Origin: Carnegiea gigantea
Taxonomy: Eukaryota > Streptophyta > Magnoliopsida > Caryophyllales > Cactaceae
Direction: 5' to 3'
DNA: 64,000 nt
NCBI GenBank assembly: GCA_029747015.1
Contig: JAKOGI010000539.1
Coordinates: 178,501 to 242,500, forward strand
Shown here: piece by piece, positions 23,590 to 33,922 of the stretch
Layout of the letters: each line of letters begins with the position of its first letter
Numbering within the stretch: the first letter of the stretch is position 1
Translations under genes and position numbers: made by a program
Notes under the pieces: model-generated
What the model was told of the DNA's origin: nothing
The model's database searches: none
Seen by the model: only the letters and a program-made list of their open reading frames with translations

Positions 23590-24365
23590 TTAGAAGTTTT
23601 GCACAAATCTACAATAATACACCGCCAAAGCCAGGAAACTCCTCACTTCTATTGGGTTCTTAGATCTCGACCAGTTTGTTACATCCTCTATCTTTTGGGG
23701 GTCCACAAACACTCTCTTGTTAGATACTATGTGTCCAAAAAATGCCACCTTATTCAACCAGAATTCACACTTCGAAAACTTAGCATACAAATTATTCTTT
23801 CTTAACACTTCCATAGCTGTTCTCATATGGTGGGTATGCTCATCTGGAGTCTTCAAGTAGATCAGTATATCGTTTATGAATACCACCATAAACTGGTCTA
23901 GGTAGGGTTTGAAAACTCTATCATGAGGTCCATGAATGGTGCTGGGGCACTAGTGAGGCCAAAGGGCATCACTACGAATTCATAATGTCCGCACAGGGTA
24001 CGAAAGACGGTTTTAGATATGTCCTCGTCCATGATTTGGAGTTGGTGGTACCCCGAACGAAGGTCCGTCTTGGAGAAAGTCCCCGCGCCTCTCAATTGGT
24101 CAAAGAGGTCGTCTATTCTTAACAGAGGGTAACGGTTCTTGACCGTTATTTTGTTCAGTTCCCTATAGTCTATATATAACCTCAGGGTTCCATCTTTCTT
24201 CTTTATAAACAATACCGACGCTCCCTATGGAGATGTACTGGGCTAAATATACCCCTTCTTTAATAGCTCGTCCAGTTGTGTCTTTAATTTCTTAAGCTCC
24301 GCCGGTGCCATACGGTAAGGTGCTTTAGAGATGGGTGTGGCTCCAGGAGTCAGATCGATACAAAA
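23590..24365 (-). pseudogene. Tekay reverse transcriptase (decayed)
   Basis: The region reads [18 protein letters not shown] at its start (about 24300-24360), then [37 protein letters not shown] and [13 protein letters not shown], and finally the catalytic box. The box reads VVFINDILIY instead of the usual FIDDILVY, so one catalytic Asp has become Asn. Stops occur at about 24222 and 24243, and the frame shifts between 23889 and 23898. Gypsy-type RT is certain from the order of motifs. Confidence 0.9.
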
Positions 24366-24614
24366 TTCTACTTTTCCAAGGGGTGGCATATCAGGGATTT
24401 TCTTTGGAAATACATACAAGAATTTCCGACTACTGGAATGTCTTCAAGGGAGGGTTCGGCATCCTCGGTTGTCATACGTTATATAAGAATCTCTCGCATC
24501 CTCTGCCTAACAAACAGAAATCAGTTTTACTCCCGCTCTAGGTCCCTTGCCTTTATGCACTACCTTCTCCCCACTGGGCCCCTGTAGGATGATTTTTCAT
24601 CTTGGACAGTCTAT

Positions 24615-24950
24615 CTAAGCCTGATGTTTAGCTAACCAATCCATCCCCAAGATGACCCTAAAGTCAGTTAACTCAAACCTATACAGGTCTGCTAAGAACT
24701 CATGCTCATACATTCTAATAGAGCACTCCTTATATAGTTCCTCACACCTTACAGTTCTCCCATTAGGAAGAATCACAAACAGCAAAGAAGATTTATAGAT
24801 AGAAACTAGTTCTAATATCTCAACCAGTTGAACAGAAATAAAAGAGTGCATAGCACCCGAATCAAATAAAATATCTACTGGTTGAGCTTGGATGGAGAAA
24901 GTACCCGTCACAGCATTCGGAGCATCCTCCGCTTCCTCCTTACGCATCAT
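24615..24950 (-). pseudogene. Tekay aspartic protease domain
   Basis: An open piece of 111 codons carries ILFDSGAMHSFIS (normally DSGATHSFI, with the catalytic Asp kept) and ends with RVILGMDWLAKHQA, the conserved end of gypsy proteases. It lies between gag and RT as expected. It has no in-frame stop but is detached from both neighbours by frameshifts or stops. Confidence 0.85.
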
Positions 24951-25186
24951 GTAGACCCTGCCCCCATTGTTTCGGGGCGGTTGGTTGGGAGGGCGGGCCT
25001 GAGTCTACTGAGGCATCCGGTTCTGCTAGTTGGGGTTGGCCGCCTGCCCACCCCTATTCTAATAAGGCTGCTGGTGTCACTGTCCTTGTCCTTGTTCTTG
25101 TCCTTGTCCCCTATGATTCTAACCGGTAGGAGGTAGGGGGTGTGGGTTCCCAGATCTGGTGTTGACAGCTTCCGCAGCGGAAACAC

Positions 25187-26198
25187 CTCTTGACTGAACG
25201 ACACTCCCGGGCTTAGTGCCCCAACTTTTCGCAAGCGTTGCAGGTTAACTTAAGAACGCGCGGCCTCCACGAGCATTGTTGTTTGAGTAATGATTCCTAG
25301 AGGCCTCTGATACTGCTCCTGCAGTTGGAAGTGTCCTCGGTTATCCCTCTTCCTTTTAACTCCCCACTGCTCATTGAAGTAATTACTCATCTCCTTTATT
25401 GCCCTTTCTACGCTGATCGTAGTATCATACACGTCCACGTAGGAGATCTACTGGTGCACCGACATCCTTTCCTTAATGGTGGGATTGAGTCTGGCCTCGG
25501 ACCGGTTTATCTTAATCCTCTCATCAGCTACGAAGGTCGTGGTGAAACGAGAGAGCTCCATAAACTTCGAGGCATATTCCAGTATGCTCATGCTCCCTTG
25601 CTGTAACTGCATGAGCTCATTCTCTTTGGCTTTCTGGAGGGAGACGGGATAGAAATAATCCTTGATCAACTCCTTGAACTTACTCCAGTTGAAACCAGGC
25701 TCGTGTCATCTTTCCCTCACTATGGCCCAACAGAAATCGGTTTTATTCTTCAGGTAGAACACCACAAAGCCCACCTTCTACTCCTCGGGGCATTGGAGCG
25801 TATCAAACAACTTTTTATGCCTCTAATCCAGTCTTCAAAGGTTTTGGGGTCAAAGGTGCCATCGTAGATGGGTGGGCTATGGCTCACGAATCTCTCGAAC
25901 ATATAGGAGTTATCCTCCTTGACCCTCTTCTCCCTGACTTCCATCAGCTTCTGCAGTTGTTCGTTCTGGAGTCGCAGCTGCTCTCCCTGCTTCTGCAGCA
26001 ACTCCAGTAGCAGGAGGTTAGTAAGGTCTGCTCCAGTAGATGGATTGGTCTCCTCCACCTGATTGTGAGAGTCGTTCCCGTTCCTGGGGCGTAGAGCTTC
26101 TAGCTGTTCCCTGAATACTGATAGGGGATTTCCGGGTTCACAAGTAGTCTGGTACTCAGGTGAGATTCGGTTTGAGATTCGTCATTATTTCCCACCAT
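25187..26198 (-). pseudogene. Tekay gag (decayed), with zinc knuckle
   Basis: The likely start is the ATG at 26198. A frameshift near 26100 follows, then the open piece 25750-26058 with the gag signature FVSHSPPIYDGTFDPKTFEDW, and 25448-25669 with LQQGSMSILEYASKFMELSR and MSVHQ. The end near 25190-25245 carries a knuckle CNACEKLGH-x-AREC (C-x2-C-x4-H-x4-C), interrupted by a TAA. Gag forms the retroelement's virus-like particle; this copy is not intact. Confidence 0.85.
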
Positions 26199-26699
26199 CT
26201 TGTTCAGGAATTAAGTTGGATTTAGTTCCTCTCCTAATAATTCATATCCTATTTACTACTAGAGTTCGATAACATATCACATCTAGTGCATTATGCAACA
26301 TTTTATAGGTTTTCAATCACATCACGTTGCTACATCCATGTGGTTCAACCACCATATCACATGCTCATGCATTACACATCATATAGGCATCACATTCATG
26401 TGTTTCACATACTTTACAAATAAAGAACGCTGACATCCAGATAACTCAACAGATTTCATTGCATAAATTTCAAAATCAAAGGGGTTTTGTACTAGTGCTA
26501 TTCATTACATCACAATTTATAACTTTATTAGCCCATAGTGGCTTAACAACATGACAAAAAGATAGCTAATAATATTGTCCTAGAAATAAAACTTTTTAAA
26601 TACTATGAGCTTCTACTGGTCAGGGACATCCAGTGGACAGGTACCGCTACACATTCGGCCGCACCTGTCTCGCTTCCAGTGAGTCACCTCAGTCTCAGA

Positions 26700-27174
26700 T
26701 AGGGATAGGAGTTGTACTCGAACCCGCAAAACTCGCCCCATTTATAGTGGGTATGGGTACGAAAAATGGGTATGGGGCGGGTATGGGTATTGCATTTGAA
26801 AATGGATATGGGTATGGGTATGGATTCTTAAAACCCATACCCGATTGTGTACCCGATTTGCTAGTAAAAGGCGACCAAAATATAGTAAAATCCAAAAATA
26901 AATGTTTGGCATGAGTTTATCTGACATAAATTTTAGTAGCGTCACTTGAAATTGTTAATCAAATATATCGTGCATACAAATATGGGTTGAATATGGGTGA
27001 CGCTTTGCGCACTCTATATATACCCGAATAAAACCCATGAACCCGAAAAACCTGATGGGTATGGGTATGGGTACAACCATCCAAAATTCGATGGGTATGG
27101 GTATAGGAATGGGTATGACTTTGAAAATGGGTATAGGTGAGGGTATAACTCAACTCGCCCCATGCCCATCCCTA
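26700..27174. mobile_element. hAT-type MITE, GGGTAY-rich family, copy 2
   Basis: This 475 bp insert in the untranslated leader of the Tekay element has flanks gtctcaga (26692-26699) and gtctcaaa (27175-27182), 7 of 8 matching. The ends are tagggatagg and gcccatcccta. The body is full of gggtatgggtac-type units and shares long stretches with copy 3 at 41055 in the opposite orientation, including the ttgaatatgggtgacgc and aaatgtttggcatgagttta regions. It has no coding capacity; ORFs called in it are repeat translation. Confidence 0.9.
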
Positions 27175-27322
27175 GTCTCAAACTCACTCCTCTTCTCTAC
27201 ATGATCTATCTCATCACCCAAGCCCTCAGGTCCCCTCACCTGGTCGGCCTGCACAATGTACTCCATCATTCCCTCTCCTGATCCCCCTCGAGGTTCTCTT
27301 TCTCATTAACCTTCGTCTCGCT

Positions 27323-28000
27323 CTAGCTAGAGTCTCCCTCGAGATCTTCACTTCCCATAAGCTTTCCCTCGTTCACCTCAAAATCCTCCTCAAGGTCCTC
27401 CCCTTCCATCGATTCCTCCTCACTAGGATCCTCCTCAAGATCCTCCTCTTTCATCGGTTCCTCCTCGCTGGGATCCTCCTCAGGGTCCTTCTCCTCTGCT
27501 GGACTCATCTCAGTAGGAACATCTCCCTCATCCTTAGAGTCTCCTTCCTCATCAGTGAGATCCCCTCCCGAGGGTGGGGCATCTTCCTCACTAGCTGTGG
27601 GTATACGCTTCTGGTCGTGGGGCCCTTCCAGTCTCAGGTAGTTTATTAGATCAACTACACTAATTCCCATAGGATCCCTGTCACACCAACAACATTTCCC
27701 TCATGGGCGATGATCACGGGCCCGAGGGTGCAACTCATTAACTCGGTAGCACCACTTAAGGTCTCCTTTTAGGGTCAGTAGAAGAAAGATAACTCGGTTG
27801 TTCTCAATCCTCAGATAGCTATTGGGCACATCTTCTAAATATCTGGCTAATACCCACCTCACATGTCGAATGTGGTCTCACACAGCCTGACCCAGTCTCT
27901 TAACTAACTACTCATGTAAGCAAGGGCCTCGTATGCAACCACAATATTGGGTACCCTCCATTCCTATACAAAGTAATTACACATAAGACATATATCTATA
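27323..28000 (-). pseudogene. Extra leader ORF of the Tekay element, Glu-rich acidic C-terminus
   Basis: Between the primer site and gag, in the same orientation, the minus strand is coding-like. A basic/hydrophobic N-terminal part (about 27670-28000) includes RHVRWVLARYLEDVPNSYLR and TLKGDLKWCYRVNELHPRAR. It is broken by stops near 27930, 27880 and 27695. The open piece 27323-27670 (115 codons) follows, beginning MGISVVDLINYLRLEG. Its second half repeats a unit of about 16 residues of EEDPSEEE type, giving a strongly acidic tail. I do not recognise a domain. Its place and codon-like continuity suggest an additional ORF of the element and not a chance frame. Confidence 0.5.
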
Positions 28001-28151
28001 CAATAACATGCATTTATTAAATACTACATGAACATGCATGCAACCCCTGCCCCTTACTACTCTCACTCTCCGAGCAGTCCTTAGGTCTACAAGTTTTAGT
28101 ATTTAGTTTTCTTATTGTCTTTTAGGCAAGCCTTCAGGTCAGTCAACTTGA

Positions 28152-28163
28152 GCTCTGATACCA
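28152..28163 (-). promoter_or_regulatory. tRNA-Met primer binding site of the Tekay element
   Basis: The minus strand reads TGGTATCAGAGC three bases inside the right LTR, complementary to initiator tRNA-Met. It fixes the element's direction (right to left). Confidence 0.9.
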
Positions 28164-28166
28164 CTT

Positions 28167-30714
28167 TATAACACCCCGAATTTCTAATTACTTTTCTTTA
28201 TTTCTAATCATTAACCTACATGGTAGCGGAACTTAATTTGGGGGTGTTACTGCCGTATTTCCTTCTTGTAAATACCAGGCTGCGTAACAAATAACAATTA
28301 GTACAAAGGTTCTTCAATAAAACTTCAACTCAAAGGATTCAGATACTAATGAACAACTACTGAACTAAAACAATTATTCATTACAACTCTTTCCTCTAAA
28401 CAACTATTGTTGTAACTTTCAGCTTAAGTGTCGGGGCCTCCCTCTACTTTTGGTCCCCCAATCTCATGCACAACTAGTTCATCTGAAAATAAAACATTTT
28501 ATAAAAGTGAGATACACTCATTAAATAATCACCCCTAACAGTCAAACTACGCATACAAATTCATTTTGAAATCATTTTAGGGGTAGGGGACAACAAGACC
28601 ACACTTACTCGTTTCTGTTAATGTAACCATCCATACTTACATGATTCAGTGATGCCCACATACACTCATCTTGGGTTTAACGCAGCCGCTTAACTCAATC
28701 AAGGTCTACCACCGACTATGACGGTTACCACTTAACCCTTTCCTGACCTACCATCATCATGGATGGTTACTGCTAGCCTGGCCCACATCACAACAGGGCA
28801 TGTGGCTACTCACATGCATGCACTATTTCTCAGGGAAGGTTATTGGCCTTCAATCAATATAACAAGTTCACAGTCTCACCCAAAACCAGCCCTTACTGTC
28901 ACTATTATGCTCTTATAATTTAAAGATCAATTTAACATGCCCACTTTTAAGAACTTCATAGTTAACCATGCTTGTTGGGGAGCAATCTTGGGATGGGTGA
29001 TCTCATGGGAAGTTTCTCAGGCAGCGTGTGAGCGAGGACGAAGCACGCTGGAAAGACTTGTGGTAATTTGTGGGGCAATCTTGAAGCTGTTCCTGATAAC
29101 TATCCGCAACACGAGAGGGGGTCGAGTGTTACACCAATGCATACATGATTTTTCAAGCAACTCGGGGAAGGGTTAGGGCATGATTGTTACCTAGAATCCG
29201 TATATATTTACGGGCTCGGTTACTAGTTTGGGCCTACTACTCTGCACCTAGGCCAAAATATCACCCACACTCAGTCCAAAACTTCATGAGCCACAATCCT
29301 AGCCCTTGCCCTACTTGTAAGAATTTTTCTAAGATTTCTACCCATGCCTAGGGCTCCCAACTGAAGCCCAAATCTGGATCCAAATTCAACCAGAATATGG
29401 ATCCAATGTCCAGAACCTATAACTTTTGCTCCCAACGTTAAAATTTTAATTTCTTGCCCATTGCAGAAAGGTTGGTCTATCCTCCACATTTCTTATGTTT
29501 AGCGCTCTATCAGATTCTAACCTGAACTAGGTTGTTTTCCTAATTCTTTTTATGGTGTCACTGACTATCCTGATCTGGATCATCCCAGGTAATTCGATCA
29601 TAACTTAGGCTGTACTACTGCGATTCGTTCGATTCAAAAATTGAGTTACACAAATCATCCCGACGCACCTGCCCTAAAAGTTTCACAATTTTTGGTCTAC
29701 TGCTCTGTCCTGGCCAAATTTTTAAAGTCAGTGCATGTGCAGCTCCTAAGCCTAGCAGGTTTTGTCCATATTTTTCAATTTCAATAATTACCCTTGGCTC
29801 GATTTTTCATAAAATCTCACTCACAACTAACCCGTGATATTCCCACAGCAATACTTCTACTCTCTCATAATCCAAGTTGAATCAAATTTGAAATCTCTAA
29901 TTTAAACAATTATCGAACAACACCCGTAGACTCACCTTGATGCGATTTCGGGAGAGTAGCGATTGAAACATCGCACCCTTGGAGGTTTGAATCTGAAAAA
30001 TTATAAAAACCTCATATTAAACATTTCACACTTGAATTCTCTGATCAAGAATTGATGATAAAACATAAGAAAAATCTAATCTTTTGAGGATTGTATGCAT
30101 GGGGTGCATGGGGGTGTACCCCACTTACCACCAAGAGAGAGAGGATGGCAAGGGGGTGCGGCTTGGATGGTTACTGGCCGGCGGCGGCGGCACAGGACGG
30201 TGGCTGGCATGGCGAAAAGGAGAGAGAGAGTTAGGGTTGAGAGAGAGAGGGGCGGTTTGTCGTGGAGTTTTCTTTTGGGGGAGGGGAAGCAAAAATTAAA
30301 AGGGAGGGAAGCTCTAACCGGCTGCTAAGGTAGGAATGGGGGTCTTTCCTTTTTAAAAAAAAAAAAACATCCTTGAATGAATAGAAAAGAAGGATCTTAA
30401 ATTTTTTTTAGCTAATTGGATAATTAGTTGTTTATTCCTAGGGAGGTAAATTTAAATACAAATGGGTGAATAATAAAAGTACTGTAAATAGATAAGAAAT
30501 ATTTAGGTCTAGGAAGGGTAAATAAAGAGGAACTAAAAAATAAATGAATCAAGGAAAAATAACCCGAAAGAAACTTTCAATCCATGTTTTAATGAAATAG
30601 GGTAAAGGTAAAATTTTAAAAGCAAAACATGGAGGAAAAGATTTAGATTGACTTGGATTATGAAGGTTAATCCACGTCACATGATTCCCCAATTTAAATT
30701 TCTAGGGTTTTGCA
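28167..30714 (-). repeat. 5' LTR of the Tekay-type Ty3/gypsy element
   Basis: This 2548 bp LTR starts tataacaccccg and ends agggttttgca on the plus strand, followed by ctgcc (30715-30719), the right half of the target duplication. It is colinear with the left LTR except for indels. It carries about 100 bp near 29590-29690 that the left LTR lacks, lacks about 70 bp that the left has, and has a 5S-like block at 28940-29133 in place of unrelated left-LTR sequence. Confidence 0.9.
28940..29133 (+). repeat. 5S-rRNA-like block inside the right LTR
   Basis: Bases 28940-29015 resemble the 3' half of plant 5S rRNA. There is an A-box-like agttaaccatgcttg at 28960, and a C-box-like ggatgggtgatctcatggg at 28991-29009 followed by aagt. 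The continuation to gggtcgagtgttaca (29133) looks like the end of an LTR. This suggests a fragment of a 5S-bearing retroelement (Cassandra-like TRIM or similar) in place of normal LTR sequence. Two box sequences are altered, so it is not a working 5S gene. Confidence 0.55.
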
Positions 30715-31691
30715 CTGCCCGACTCTATTTAAATAAAGATTAACACTTTATTATTTTAGTTTGGTATATGTTCATGCACTGGGCTAAAAAGAAAGTGACT
30801 GGGATCTAGGCAGCAGGATCTACCCGGACCCAAACCAGGGTGTCTGACCTGACCCAAGAACCCGCCTGGGTTCCTAGATCAGGCTTGCAGTCTGATTCTA
30901 GACCATGTAGAGAAGACTACCAGGGTCCAGTCCAGGGGGGATGGACCTAGCCCTACCTAGGGAACCTGGCTAGGCCCAGGCCTATTCCTATTCCTTCGCA
31001 AGCTTGTAGCACAGTATCGTATAAACCCAAAATAAAAAATAAAAAATGAATTAAATTTGATTTCTACAGAAGAATAAAAGTACATAGCAACAAGCCTAGC
31101 CATTCGTGGGGGATCGTACCCCTGGGGAGGTAGATTCTTACGGCAGTGACTCCATTAGTTACATTTTTGAGAGGGTGAGATTTGAGCTTCAACATGGAAA
31201 ATTATGTTAATTGTACTTGCGTTAGGCATACTTGCATTATAAGGCACTGTCTATCAGGAAGCAACAACATCTCTTGGTGAAATCCTGATTCTACCCCACA
31301 AGAAGGTGGGTGGTCACTTGGTAGGTCCATTTAGACTTCCTACTGAGCATGTCGTTGCTTCACTAACTGACAACATACTTTCTTGGGCCCTATGACTCAG
31401 AGAACCATCCAAAACGTTTTGATCGTACCATGCACCCCATAAGTGGGGTACGAAGTGTTGGGTTATGAGAGGACTATTCGAAACCTGTCCGAAGACCTTT
31501 GTAACATAGAACCCTTATTTAGGTTAAAACTAATATGTATGATTTGGAATGCAACGTGACCTTGTATGATTTAACTTCTTTAGCCCGAAGGATTGTGCAT
31601 TGATGCTGTGAGTCTTAGAAGAGCCCGGATTAGGAAAAATTCAATATAGGAAGCGGATTAGAAAGCAAAATGGCTTCTAGGTCAATTAAGT

Positions 31692-31990
31692 CCTAACAAG
31701 ACTCTTGATCCAAAATCTGAAAAGTATTCTAATTTCGATTTACAGTACCAGTTTTTGGCCAAAAAAGAATCTTGGGAATTGGATTTGGAAGCAAAATCGC
31801 TTATGGGCCAATTGAGTCCTAACATGACTCTTGATCCAGAATCTGAAAAGAATTTTAACTTTAGTCTAGAGTACCAGTTTTGGCCAAACCGCAATCCAAA
31901 GAATTGGATTAGGGACAGAAAACAGTTTGTGGGCAGATAATCCTAGCATGACTCTTGATCCAAAATCTGGAAAGAGTTCTAATTCCAATA
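31692..31990. repeat. Tandem repeat, about 125 bp x 2.4
   Basis: The segment cctaacaagactcttgatcc starts at 31692 and recurs at 31818 and 31942 with few changes (cctaacatgactc, cctagcatgactc). Intervening sequence such as ccagttttggcc and aattggatt is also shared between units. It lies in the gap between the Tekay element and the gag remnant, within the older plus-strand element. Confidence 0.75.
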
Positions 31991-33165
31991 TAGAAGTGGC
32001 AGTCAAAAAAAAAGGAAAAAATCCCTATAGGGACTGTTAAAAAAACAAAAAAAAGGAGGGAAATTAGTAGTCTGTGTTTGGGCCCAAAGGGGAGATTGTG
32101 TCAAGCTCAGAGCCCGATCGAGATTCCTTAGGGGCCAACTAACAGGGTTCATCAGTTTGTATGCATAGAGTCCAGTAGAAGGTCAGAATAAAAAAGGGCA
32201 AGTTTGGGTCTGGTTAGAACCCAATCGGGATTTAGTCAGGTTAGGTCCCCTGTTTTTTTAGAATCTGCATTCATCGCATAAAACTGAAACTCTGGGCTCT
32301 CATTCTTAGAGTTAGATTCATAAGTCAGCATAGTTCATTTAGGGCCTTAGCACATGAGTTGTAGGATACTTGAGATCAAAGATTCATGTATCATTAGGCC
32401 TCATCATGTATAGTCCGTGAGTCCATCTAGGCCCAAGGTGCATAACATGGCCCATTAGACCTTTAGAGCACTAGTCTACTCTAGGCTGCATCCAATCATG
32501 CATCATATTCATAATGTAAGTCCAAGTAAGGCCTAGATATCTTACCCATGCATAAGTTCATGTTCCATGCATCATATTTCCTGGATATAGGATCCTTACA
32601 TGAGTCCACCTAGACCCATTCATATACCAAAACTAGCCAATTCTAGGCAAACTAAACTACGATTATATTTAGGTCAATGTAGACATGTGATTCACCTAAA
32701 GAAGACTTGAGTCCGACTTAGGCTTATAAGTCAGCTCTCTAAGCCCAACTTAGAACCTAACACAAAATAAAGCCCTATTTTAACCTAAAACCCCATATCT
32801 TGACCTCTTTTTAGCCCAAACCATCAAACTCATCAAGTCATTGTCTCTTTCTCTTCCAATTGCAAGTCATAACCATTTCCTTTAGTCTATATCCAGCATG
32901 GTTAACCATTCATAACATCCTACCTCTCTAAACCGTTGCCTTATTGCTTATGATAGGGAAGACCAAGGTATACGAGTAAAGTCCATAAACCGTGAGACTT
33001 CTATCTCGAGAAGAGTCCAAGGGAACTCCACCAGTTGGCTTAAAGTAGAAATCTAAGTAAAAGTCTGATACTTCACCAATTCCAATGACATGAGGTAACG
33101 CATTGGATCAACTCGTGAAGATGAAAGAAAAAATATAAACCACACTGGATTAGAGTGAGACGAAT

Positions 33166-33572
33166 ATGGGACTGATAGCCACTACACTTAAAACCCTTAT
33201 TAGGGACACACCCACCAAAGCCCCTAAAATTTGTAAGGGAGCCTATCAGAATAGAGATAGGAAAGACAGTGGCACCATAAGCAAAGAGGTGTATGCTTTA
33301 GACTGCTACACCAAATATACCCCAATTGACACCATGTATACTCAAACACTAGAATGCTCACTCTCTAAATGTATGATCAACCTCCCCCAGTCAGGCCAAA
33401 GATGAAAAGCATATGGAATCATAGGAACTGGGATCCAAACAAGTACTACAAATATCACCGAGCTAGAGGTCATGATACCAAGGACTGTCGGCCCTTCAAG
33501 AATAAGTTAGAAAGTATGTTCAAGTTAGGGCAGCTTTCTCTACCTAAAGCTGTTCAAAATGCCCAAAAGTGA
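33166..33572 (+). pseudogene. gag remnant of a second Ty3/gypsy element (plus strand)
   Basis: Two overlapping frames (33166-33405 and 33369-33572) join across a frameshift near 33390. The first ends with a YTPIDTMYTQTLE segment. The second has KYYKYHRARGHDTKDCRPFK followed by KLESMFKLGQL. This YC-x-(F/Y)H-x-x-x-GHDT-(E/D)C pattern is typical of gag in non-chromovirus gypsy elements (Tat/Athila group); here the first Cys is Tyr. Its plus orientation differs from the Tekay element, so it belongs to another, older element, probably the one whose LTR-like part lies at 17455-18876. Confidence 0.6.
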
Positions 33573-33789
33573 CTAGACCTGACAAAACTGACCTGAGATT
33601 CGAAACTTGAACCAAGCGACCCGTACCCATACCCGAACTGACACCCAAAATGGGATGAACCAATCTAGACCCAAACACCTTAAGTAACCCGATCCATAAT
33701 TGAACGAAACCTAAATTCTAGCATAAACTAAAATGACACACACCCAAAATGACCCGACCCAATTCAAACTCGATCCATAGTGACCCGAT

Positions 33790-33882
33790 AATTTTGACTG
33801 TATTTGGGCATATCTTAACTCATGCTCTAGACTTTGGAAAATTGGCCGCTTTCAAAAGTATATGCTTCAATGCTTCTATGCA

Positions 33883-33922
<40 letters not shown>

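Larger units (their letters stand above)
18877..30714 (-). mobile_element. Full-length Ty3/gypsy retrotransposon, Tekay chromovirus type (inactive)
   Basis: The element spans 11.8 kb: LTRs 18877-21411 and 28167-30714, target duplication ccgcc/ctgcc (18872-18876 and 30715-30719), tRNA-Met primer site 28152-28163, and gag-PR-RT-RH-IN in gypsy order on the minus strand. The integrase C-terminus reads LPRAHNVFHVSQLHKY and ends in ELEREMRDKYPHLF (21555-21596), a tail I associate with Tekay/Del chromoviruses; 2.5 kb LTRs fit that group. Every coding domain has stops or frameshifts, so it is inactive. A MITE is inserted at 26700-27174, and the element itself interrupts an older plus-strand retroelement. 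Confidence 0.9.

Noticed and set aside
26700..27174. Interstitial telomere sequence
   Set aside because: The repeats are gggtac/gggtat, not the plant telomere unit TTTAGGG, and they lie inside an element with inverted ends and a target duplication.
28940..29015. Functional 5S rRNA gene
   Set aside because: Only the 3' half resembles 5S, with altered boxes and an extra insertion, and it lies inside an LTR.
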